In this document: positions 1 to 6,446 of the stretch, piece after piece
Layout: each line of letters begins with the position of its first letter
Position numbering within the stretch: the stretch's first letter is position 1
Assembly: GCA_027023915.1 (NCBI GenBank)
Contig: JALVUB010000282.1
Coordinates: 1 to 16,837, forward strand
Direction of reading: 5' to 3'
Source of the DNA: Sedimenticola sp.
Lineage (GTDB): Bacteria > Pseudomonadota > Gammaproteobacteria > Chromatiales > Chromatiaceae
DNA: 16,837 nucleotides
The notes under the pieces: generated by a model
What the model was told of the DNA's origin: nothing
Seen by the model: the letters and a program-made list of their open reading frames with translations, nothing else
Database searches by the model: none
Program-made: the position numbers and the translations under genes

Positions 1-205
1 CTCCCCGCGAACGCGTCCCATCCTTGAACAGGGCGGCCGCCAGCGCCGGCCGGGCCGACTGCTCGCTTTCCAACAGGGATTCTTCCAGGTGAAGGATCAA
101 GGCATTCGGCTGATCCCCCTTGAGCACCAGCACCGGCGATTCCTCGGCCTGCCGGAGGGCGAGGGAGGGATTCTTTTTCAGGTTTCGGACATTGGTGGCG
201 TGCAT
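1..205 (-). CDS. Phd/YefM-type antitoxin, partial (N-terminal 68 codons)
   Basis: The minus strand reads from an ATG at 205-203 off the left window edge, so the C-terminus is missing. The protein begins MHATNVRNLKKNPSLALRQA and continues with a stretch rich in V, L and I (SPVLVLKGDQPNALILHL). This is the usual pattern of Phd/YefM antitoxins: a short N-terminal fold that binds operator DNA, then a tail that wraps the toxin. The later part (RPALAAALFKDGTRSRG) resembles antitoxins that carry a UPF0175-type helix-turn-helix after the Phd fold; this is inference from memory of the family. No strong Shine-Dalgarno is visible, only a GGA about 12 nt upstream of the ATG. A paired toxin would lie outside the window. 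It runs in the same direction as the defence operon, 184 nt after the HNH gene, with its own promoter-like sequence. The family call is fairly safe; the subtype is not. Confidence 0.65.
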   Translation of the reverse strand, partial: MHATNVRNLKKNPSLALRQAEESPVLVLKGDQPNALILHLEESLLESEQSARPALAAALFKDGTRSRG

Positions 206-239
206 GGCAAGTTTTCCGTGGACGGTTGCGAAAGGCCCG

Positions 240-291
240 ATGTGTCGTAGACCACGCTATGTAGACTACACCACATGCCTACAAGTTCCAA
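240..291 (-). promoter_or_regulatory. Promoter and palindromic operator of the antitoxin gene
   Basis: On the minus strand, TTGGAA (291-286) and TAGTCT (268-263) are separated by 17 nt and could be the -35 and -10 boxes, giving transcription start near 256 and ATG at 205. Two tandem near-palindromes overlap the -10: GTAGACTAC (261-269, perfect about its centre) and GTAGACCAC (247-255), 14 nt apart start to start. An outer ATGTG/CACAT pair (240-244, 272-276) brackets both. Paired palindromes over the -10 are what an autorepressing antitoxin would be expected to bind. The operator role is inferred. Confidence 0.4.
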
Positions 292-389
292 GGTCAGGGA
301 TTGCCGCCAACCCTGAACACATCAATTCCCCACCCCGGCCTGCCCTGCCACCGGCGTTGGGAGTGTACTGGTGAGGCTGGAAGGGAGCC

Positions 390-1526
390 TTAACACACAA
401 AGCGCTCCGCAAACTGCTCCGGCCAGTCGAGCACCTCGATCATTTCCCAAGCCTGCCATCCCTCCCCCTCCGCCATCGACTTGTCTTCCGGGGACAGCAC
501 CACGGCGAGCCAGTAGTCTGGCCAAGCAAGTTCCGCCTCGCCGACCACCTCCCCATCCTCGTTCTGCAACTCGTAACCTACGTCCGGCACGGGAAGCCCC
601 CTGCTCTGGCACAGTCGCACCACGCCGTCGACGGCGGGGTCAACAATCTCCAATACCTCTTCCCATGCACCCTTCAGGCCGATGCCCTGCTCGCGGCGCA
701 GGCGGTTGATCAGCTGCATCTGCCCATGCGAGACGAACATGTGCTCATGCCTAGCCTGCTTTCGATGGCAATCGGCACACAAAACCTTCAGGTTGGAGGG
801 CCTGTTGTCGCTCTTGTGGCCGTTGATATGGTGGACATGCAGCAAGTTCTTGTGATCGGTTAGCTGCACCCCACACTGCTCGCACCGGAAATCCCTTTCC
901 GCCTTGGTTCGGCCGGCGATCAGCGCCCAGTCTTCAGTATACTGGGCATCGTCATCTTCCGCGTGATGTGGCAAATATTTGAAACAGGAGCTATAGCGCT
1001 TGAAGAACTCATCGATGCTGAAGTTCTTCCAAATCATGTTTCTCGGCTCCGTTGCGCCCGAAACAAAACCCTTGTAGTTCAATTTCTTCAGGCAGTTCTG
1101 ACATACCCACAACCTCGCCATGCCAGACAACTTTCGGCGGGTATATGGATCGACTCCTGTGATCTCGAATTTTCCACTCAGATTATTGGTCACGAAATAA
1201 CGATCAAAACGATTCCTGGAGCGCATCTGCGCCAGAGTCTTGCAATCGGCCACATGAAAACGCCGACCCTTCTTCCCATCCTCCAGCGCCGCACCAACCC
1301 CGTTTCCGTGGTCTTTTATGTAGAGCAGAATCTGCCTTCCCTCATACGATAGCAGCCCGCCATCGTAGGAAATATCCTCAAGAGATATCTCCAGCCCTTC
1401 CCTAAGAGCGATATCTACGGGATCAATCGGCCTTTGGACAATGTCCACCGTGAAATCGACCGGAGCAGTACCCATCTGCTCCACGCAGCGATGCAACTCG
1501 CTGAAATCCACTCGAAGCCTGGCCAT
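390..1526 (-). CDS. zorE: HNH endonuclease, likely ZorE-type effector of a Zorya-like system
   Basis: A protein of 378 residues. A zinc-finger-supported HNH core spans about residues 215-260: CEQC (215-218), HVHHINGHKSDN with H232/H233 and N235, the NLKVLC segment (N245, C250), then CADCH with C253/H254. HNH enzymes of this kind nick or cut DNA with one metal ion. An extra CQNC pair sits at 142-145. The last 100 residues form a separate region containing a VGYEL...GEAELAW...AVVLS pattern, recalling vestigial or active PD-(D/E)XK-like tails of DNA-repair and defence proteins; this is a weak call. The gene starts 2 nt after the zorB stop, with GAGGG 7 nt before the ATG, and is last in the operon. 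Its position directly after zorA and zorB matches Zorya type II, where the third gene is an HNH nuclease. The HNH call is strong; the ZorE name rests on context. Confidence 0.8.
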   Translation of the reverse strand: MARLRVDFSELHRCVEQMGTAPVDFTVDIVQRPIDPVDIALREGLEISLEDISYDGGLLSYEGRQILLYIKDHGNGVGAALEDGKKGRRFHVADCKTLAQMRSRNRFDRYFVTNNLSGKFEITGVDPYTRRKLSGMARLWVCQNCLKKLNYKGFVSGATEPRNMIWKNFSIDEFFKRYSSCFKYLPHHAEDDDAQYTEDWALIAGRTKAERDFRCEQCGVQLTDHKNLLHVHHINGHKSDNRPSNLKVLCADCHRKQARHEHMFVSHGQMQLINRLRREQGIGLKGAWEEVLEIVDPAVDGVVRLCQSRGLPVPDVGYELQNEDGEVVGEAELAWPDYWLAVVLSPEDKSMAEGEGWQAWEMIEVLDWPEQFAERFVC

Positions 1527-1528
1527 GA

Positions 1529-2245
1529 CTAACCCTCGATGATCTTGCGGATCTGGGTTTCCGCATTGGTGATGACACGGAAGCTGACACGCCGCGAGGC
1601 CTCGAGGTCCTCCTTGCCCTCAGCAGTCACCTTGGGATGCGAAGAGGAAAATCCGACCGCAGCAATGGTCTTCTTGATCCAGGGCCGGTCCTTTCCCACC
1701 TGTTCCAACTGGTACACGTATTCGAGTACCGATCGCGTCCTTCCCTGGGAAAGTGCCATGTTGTTGAAATAGGCCTCGTCCTCGCTGGTACGGTTGTTCC
1801 AGATACTGCTGGTATGTCCTTCGATGCGGATCTCCTGGATCGAATCCCGGAAGCGTTTCAGCACCGCCAGGTAACGGGGAAAGAAGTCAGAAAGAATATG
1901 CCTGAACCTAGGTTTCAGATTGATCTTTCCCCGGTCGAACAGCACCTCGGGCGACAGGAACTCCACCGACAGGCTGGCGCGATCGATCTTGGCCCCCCAC
2001 TTATCCAGGTCATCCCTGAATTCATCCAGCAATGCCTGATAGATGGCCACTTGGTTCTGCTCGTAGGCGACCGCCACCTCCTGGATCTTGTCACGCTCCA
2101 CGAAAGCCGAGCGCATCAGGGCGATGGAAATGAACAGGAATACCATCATCAGGCCAGCCATCAGGTCGCTGACCGAAATCCAATGATCCTCCTCCTCGAC
2201 GTTATGCAGGTCGAATCCGTTGAGTTGTCCCTTTCCACCCGCCAT
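1529..2245 (-). CDS. zorB: ZorB-like MotB/OmpA-family stator protein
   Basis: A protein of 238 residues. A charged N-terminus of about 25 residues is followed by a single membrane helix (about 27-46, SVSDLMAGLMMVFLFISIAL). Its Asp27 occupies the place of the proton-carrying aspartate of MotB, ExbD and TolR proteins. A linker follows, then an OmpA-like peptidoglycan-binding domain (about 93-235) with LFDRGKINLKP, IRIEGHTSS in place of the usual EGHTD, and ALSQGRTRSVLEY in place of the usual LSxxRAxxV. The protein would span the inner membrane and anchor to peptidoglycan while pairing with ZorA as a proton-driven motor. The ATG overlaps the zorA stop by one base (TGATG), so translation is coupled. 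A MotB of flagella is unlikely, because the neighbours are a helicase, a methylase and an HNH nuclease rather than motility genes. Confidence 0.85.
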   Translation of the reverse strand: MAGGKGQLNGFDLHNVEEEDHWISVSDLMAGLMMVFLFISIALMRSAFVERDKIQEVAVAYEQNQVAIYQALLDEFRDDLDKWGAKIDRASLSVEFLSPEVLFDRGKINLKPRFRHILSDFFPRYLAVLKRFRDSIQEIRIEGHTSSIWNNRTSEDEAYFNNMALSQGRTRSVLEYVYQLEQVGKDRPWIKKTIAAVGFSSSHPKVTAEGKEDLEASRRVSFRVITNAETQIRKIIEG

Positions 2246-3948
2246 CAGGCCCGGCCTCCCTGCCTGACGACCCTGTCCATCGCCTCGACCAGCCTGGAAT
2301 AGTCCTGCGTAAACTGGTTGCTGATGCGCGCCAGCGCCTGCCCCATCTCGTTCATCACCCGCTCGATTTCACGCTGCATGGCTTCATCGATGGCCGACAT
2401 CTGGGTATTGACGCTGTCACCCGTGCGCTCCACCGCGCTCTTGACCGCAGCCGTCACGCCTTCGAGAGCCCGGTTCGTCTCCCGTGTCTGCGCCTGCATC
2501 ACCTCTTCGATGGTGGACTCCATGCGCCGCTGCATCTGCTCCAGGGAATCGGCCACCCGTTTCTGAATCTCCACAACATCCTGCTGCAACTGCTGCCCGA
2601 CCTGCTGCGCCGACTTGGTCATGGAGGCCGCCTCCTCATTGAGCTGTTTGTAGCTCTCAACCAGTACTGCCGCCATATTGCGGATGTTGTTGTTCAGTTC
2701 GTCCGCCATGTCTCCAAGCTGAGAGCCGATCTTTTCCGATTGCCCCACCAGGTGGTCCGCCATGTTCACCAGGCTTGCGCTCAGGACCTGGGTGTTCTTC
2801 TCGAACTCCTGGGCACTGATCGTGATTGCATCTCTCATCTGGTCGCCACTGGCCTTTACGCCCTCTACCAGAGACTTGGTACTGGCAGCGACGCCTTCGG
2901 TCATCTCTTCGATGCGCTTGCCGATCTCCGGCACCGCATCCACCGCCTTGTCACGCACCTGCGCAAAGGCGTCGAGGTGGCGATCCAGCTCCTCGATCTG
3001 ATGCTGATTGACCTGCATCACCTCGCCCAGCTGGCGCATGACCACCGGAATCTTCTGCGACTCCTCGCTGATATGCACCAGCGAGGCCTCGGTGGTGGTT
3101 ATGGCGGCCACGCCTTGTTGGTACTGCTCCTTCATTTCGGCAAGCTGCTGACGGTAATTCTCTTGCCATTCCACCAGGCGCTGCACCGAGGCGTCGAGGG
3201 CCTTGAAGTTTTCACCAAACTGCTCGGTGAGATTTTTGTTGAAGTCGCTGATCACCTCCTTGAGCGCATTGATCACCTGCTCGGTAGCAGACTTCGACAG
3301 CATCTCGCCAAAAGTCTCCATCTGCTGCCAGAGATTTTTTGCAAAGGCCTGGAAGTGTTCGCGCTGTTCTTTTGATAACTTGCGTAGCGCATTGAGCAGT
3401 TTCACGCCCAATTCCGACTGCTGCTGGGCAGCACGGGCGTGATCGTTGGTATCACTGCGCAACAGCTTGATCTGCCCGGCAAGGCTGCTCTCCTCTTCTC
3501 CAGCAATGGCCTTGCGCAGCTCCTCCAGTCCCTGGTTCTGCTGTTCCAGGGCCTCCAACAGCGCAGGCCCCACATCTTTTCCATGCTTTGCCACCTTACT
3601 CGACACCAGAAATGGCGTCGTACTGAGGAACTTGAAAAAGATGGAGCTGCCCATGCCCGCCAGGCTGGTGATGAAGGCGGTTTTCAATCCCCCCAGCAAT
3701 AGCGAGATGCTGTGATCGATGTCATTGGGATCGAATCCCATGAGGCCGACCACGATGCCAACGAAAGTACCCAAGATGCCCAGGGAGGTGAGCAGGTTCG
3801 GTGTGTAGGCCACCAGCCCCTTCCAGCGTCCCTTGGCGCCCATAACGAGGGAGAACAAAAACACCGCCAAGATGATCCAGAGGAATACCTCGGTGACTGC
3901 GGCTGATTGTGTGGTGCGGAGCAGATTCTCGAGGAGGGTACTGATCAT
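2245..3948 (-). CDS. zorA: ZorA-like MotA/TolQ/ExbB channel protein with long coiled-coil tail
   Basis: A protein of 567 residues. Three membrane helices lie at about 20-37, 52-71 and 83-106. The sequences TSLGILGTFVGIVVGL and GGLKTAFITSLAGMGS match the conserved core of MotA/TolQ/ExbB channels. From about residue 120 to the end the protein is almost all charged, Q-rich helix (many heptad-like E/K/Q/L/A runs such as RVADSLEQMQRRMESTIEEV). This is the long cytoplasmic tail that separates ZorA from ordinary ExbB. In Zorya systems ZorA and ZorB form a proton-driven membrane motor, and the tail is thought to relay a signal of phage infection to nuclease effectors. The start ATG overlaps the stop of the upstream methylase fragment (ATGA), tying this module into the same operon. 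An MCP-like or chromosome-segregation protein is the main alternative for the coiled coil, but the N-terminal channel motif rules against it. Confidence 0.85.
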   Translation of the reverse strand: MISTLLENLLRTTQSAAVTEVFLWIILAVFLFSLVMGAKGRWKGLVAYTPNLLTSLGILGTFVGIVVGLMGFDPNDIDHSISLLLGGLKTAFITSLAGMGSSIFFKFLSTTPFLVSSKVAKHGKDVGPALLEALEQQNQGLEELRKAIAGEEESSLAGQIKLLRSDTNDHARAAQQQSELGVKLLNALRKLSKEQREHFQAFAKNLWQQMETFGEMLSKSATEQVINALKEVISDFNKNLTEQFGENFKALDASVQRLVEWQENYRQQLAEMKEQYQQGVAAITTTEASLVHISEESQKIPVVMRQLGEVMQVNQHQIEELDRHLDAFAQVRDKAVDAVPEIGKRIEEMTEGVAASTKSLVEGVKASGDQMRDAITISAQEFEKNTQVLSASLVNMADHLVGQSEKIGSQLGDMADELNNNIRNMAAVLVESYKQLNEEAASMTKSAQQVGQQLQQDVVEIQKRVADSLEQMQRRMESTIEEVMQAQTRETNRALEGVTAAVKSAVERTGDSVNTQMSAIDEAMQREIERVMNEMGQALARISNQFTQDYSRLVEAMDRVVRQGGRA

Positions 3949-6437
3949 GATGCCTTACTCCCTTGGTGTTTGGTTCCGTAGATATTCTCTGCGCCCTTAC
4001 CCGACCCGGCGAAAGCGGCCCAAGCGGCGCGGTAGTCGGCCTCGCGGTCGCAGCGGTTGAAGGGGGCGGTGTAGGTGACGACCTTTTCGCGCGGGCCGCC
4101 GGGGAGGGTGTCGTCGATGACGGTGCGCTCAATGCGGCTGCCGTCGGGCAGGTCGCGGGCCTTTTCCCAGGCGGCGGGCATTTCCTGCTCGCTGCCGTCG
4201 GGCAGGATCACCCGGCAGGGCGGCTCGCCCTTCTTGGCCTTGCGCGGCAGGCCCACGCCCACCAGGCCCTTGCTGTTGGTGAAGACGATGCGGCCGGTGG
4301 CGTCGTACCAGGTGTCGGCCTCGTACTGGCGCATCACCGGGAACTGCACCCGGTAGATCGTCAGCAGCTCCTCCAGCGTCAGCCCCAGGGCCAGGGCCGC
4401 CAGCACGTCGATCTCCACCAGTGCCTGGCGGCGGGCGTAGTCGGTGCGCAGGGCGCAGTGGCGCTGCCAGTTCGGTGTCAGGTTTTCGAAAAAGCGGTTG
4501 GGCAGGCGCGGATCGTCCTTGCTCCAGCGTTGCCGGTTGAATTCGGGGCGGTAGCAGGATTGCCAGAGGTCGGCGTAGTGGGTGGTGAGGCAGTTCAAGC
4601 TAAGTACGCGCAGAATCAACGAATCAGTACTTTGAGGCAAAGGCAACAGACGCAATAGGGACTCATAAAGGTCGCTTTTTCCGGTTGTTTTAACGAAGAA
4701 GTCATATACCACCGAGTAACACAACCCGGAAAAAGCGAGCAAACAGCTATTGTGGCGAAACGTTGTCGAATTCACGCCGTGAATGTGCGCGACCCCTCTT
4801 GGAACAATCGAAGGGATAAGCGTCCTCTCGGCTGAGGGTCCCAATCCACGTCTAGCGAAAAACCGATAAAACGCCGTCACCCGCCGTTTCTCCCCCCAGG
4901 GCACCCGGGGCGTGCGGGCACGGTATTCGTCCGGCGGGCAGGCGGGCACGTAGTTGGTGCGCGGCAGGTAGTCGTCGGGCAGGGTCTCCAGGTCGAGGAC
5001 ATCGTAGTGGCTGTTCTGGGTGCAGACCGGGCGTGGGGTCTTGTAGAAGGGCGTGCCGACGAAAAAGTGGGGGCCGGAGAGCACCCATTCCTCAGTGGAT
5101 TCGGGGAAGCGGGTCTCGCGGCGGATGGTGCCGTCCTTCTGGGCATTGGTCTCGTGCCACATCTCCAGCGACAGATACTCGCCCTGGAGGTCGCCCAGGC
5201 GGCGCGGCTGGGCGGCGAACTTCTCCAGCACCGAGAGCAGCTCGCGGCTGTGCAGGGCCGGCAGGCGGGCCTGGTCCGGCGGCGTGCCCGGCTCGTCGTA
5301 GAGGCGGGCGAAGGTGGCCAGGGCCCCTTCGTCCACCGGGAGGATGCGGCTGCGGTGGCCCTCAGTGTTCCACTTGCCCTGGTCGTTCTTGATGCCCGGC
5401 ACCGGACCCTGGCCGTCGTGGCGGTAGCAGGCGTCGATGGTGGCCGGGGCGTAGAGGTTGGCCAGATGGTCGAAGCCGATCCCGGACGGCGCGCCATAGA
5501 TATTCATGCTGAACTTGGCGTGGTGATCCACATCGGCAAATAGGTTCAGTTCGTTCTGGAACTGAAAATGCCGCCGCAGCCGCGGATACACCGCCGCTCG
5601 AAAGCGCCCACCCTTGGGGTCGTCGTAGATCCCCTCCGGGTGCAAAAAGCCGCTCACCCCCCGCTCGTTGCCGATCATCCAGGCCCGCGGCAGGAAGCAC
5701 TTGTAGAGGTTGGTCTGCACCCCCTTGAGCAGCGGGTAGTTCTGGGTGGCATTGAGGAAGTTCTGGGTCGCCTCCTGCTGTTCGTATTCGGCGAACCAGG
5801 CATCGCGCAGACCGGGGTAGTGCTCGAAGGCCTCGGCGCGGGTGTCGGCCAGTTGGTTGGCGCTGAACCCACGCAGGCTGACCAGGGGGTTGTAGTCGCC
5901 CCGCACGCCGCTCTCCTGCCACTCCACCTTGATCCAGGGCGGGTTGCCCAGCACCAGGTCGAAGCCGCCGCGTTGGGCGAAGATGTCGGCGAAGCTCAGC
6001 TCCCAGTGGAAGAAGCGGTGGCGGCGGGCCAGCGCGTCCACCAGGCGCAGGCGGGGTGAATGTTCCAACAGGCGCTCGATGTGGAGCTGGCCCTTGTGGT
6101 CGGTGAAGCGCGAGGCGTCGTCGGTGGTTTCGAGCGGGAGCGCCGGCGTCTCGCCGGCCATGGTCGAGGACGGGGAAGCCGGCAGGATGCCGGCGCTCCC
6201 ATCGGGGGAAGCGGTCTGGCCGGTGCCTGGGAGCGCCGCCGTTCCGGCGGCATTTTGAAGAGTCGGCGGGATGCCGGTGTTCTTGTCAGCGGCCAGGTCC
6301 AGCTCACCTTGCGCCGGGCCGGTGTCGAGCACGTTGCCATGCACCAGCAGGCCGATCTCCATGAGAAAGCTGGCGCGGTCCGGCAGCAGTTCGGATTGTT
6401 CGATGGGCCAAAACCAGAGGGCGCACCAGTAGTCCAT
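3945..6437 (-). CDS. Eco57I/DrmMI-like adenine methyltransferase, C-terminal half (split gene)
   Basis: A chain of 830 residues from the ATG at 6437. It carries the catalytic motif IV, GNPPWIKVEW (NPPW at about 165-168), of N6-adenine methyltransferases, which flips and methylates adenine. The long remainder (about 170-830), with YxxxNYVP- and RVTAFYRFFARR-like segments, is likely the target-recognition region; I see no PD-(D/E)XK or other nuclease motif. It lacks the AdoMet-binding motif I, which is in the upstream ORF. It lies in the same frame as that ORF, separated only by TAG CTG GTC, and begins MDYWCALWFWPIEQ, which reads as the middle of a domain rather than a natural start. No Shine-Dalgarno precedes this ATG, so it could only be made by reinitiation after the stop or by readthrough. 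Residues about 56-104 come from two inserted palindromic repeats. The gene ends in an ATGA overlap with zorA. Confidence 0.8.
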   Translation of the reverse strand: MDYWCALWFWPIEQSELLPDRASFLMEIGLLVHGNVLDTGPAQGELDLAADKNTGIPPTLQNAAGTAALPGTGQTASPDGSAGILPASPSSTMAGETPALPLETTDDASRFTDHKGQLHIERLLEHSPRLRLVDALARRHRFFHWELSFADIFAQRGGFDLVLGNPPWIKVEWQESGVRGDYNPLVSLRGFSANQLADTRAEAFEHYPGLRDAWFAEYEQQEATQNFLNATQNYPLLKGVQTNLYKCFLPRAWMIGNERGVSGFLHPEGIYDDPKGGRFRAAVYPRLRRHFQFQNELNLFADVDHHAKFSMNIYGAPSGIGFDHLANLYAPATIDACYRHDGQGPVPGIKNDQGKWNTEGHRSRILPVDEGALATFARLYDEPGTPPDQARLPALHSRELLSVLEKFAAQPRRLGDLQGEYLSLEMWHETNAQKDGTIRRETRFPESTEEWVLSGPHFFVGTPFYKTPRPVCTQNSHYDVLDLETLPDDYLPRTNYVPACPPDEYRARTPRVPWGEKRRVTAFYRFFARRGLGPSAERTLIPSIVPRGVAHIHGVNSTTFRHNSCLLAFSGLCYSVVYDFFVKTTGKSDLYESLLRLLPLPQSTDSLILRVLSLNCLTTHYADLWQSCYRPEFNRQRWSKDDPRLPNRFFENLTPNWQRHCALRTDYARRQALVEIDVLAALALGLTLEELLTIYRVQFPVMRQYEADTWYDATGRIVFTNSKGLVGVGLPRKAKKGEPPCRVILPDGSEQEMPAAWEKARDLPDGSRIERTVIDDTLPGGPREKVVTYTAPFNRCDREADYRAAWAAFAGSGKGAENIYGTKHQGSKAS
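6136..6282. repeat. Two adjacent copies of a coding palindromic repeat (family A)
   Basis: Copy 1 (6136-6200) has arms GGGAGCGCCGGC...GCCGGC (6136-6157) and GCCGGCAGGATGCCGGCGCTCCC without its middle shown here (about 6178-6200); the arms are complementary apart from about three bases. Copy 2 (6229-6282) is degenerate, with left arm GGGAGCGCCGCC and right arm GGCGGGATGCCGGTGTTC. Both lie inside the methyltransferase C-terminal ORF without breaking it and encode the peptides GILPAS...AGETPALP and GIPPT...AGTAALPG. A third copy is in the helicase gene at 9990. Confidence 0.75.
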
Positions 6438-6443
6438 GACCAG

Positions 6444-6446
6444 CTA
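6444..6446 (-). other. In-frame amber codon splitting the methyltransferase gene
   Basis: On the minus strand the reading is CGC CGC CTC TAG CTG GTC ATG GAC TAC TGG. The codons before and after TAG are in one frame, so removing the stop would give one continuous protein of about 1,708 residues. A single C-to-T change from CAG would explain it. Reinitiation at the ATG (6437), 6 nt after the stop, is possible. Confidence 0.85.

Noticed and set aside
1529..3948. Flagellar MotA/MotB or TolQ/TolR identity for the two membrane genes
   Set aside because: The ZorA-like protein has a coiled-coil tail of about 440 residues, and the neighbours are defence enzymes; no motility or Tol genes are near.
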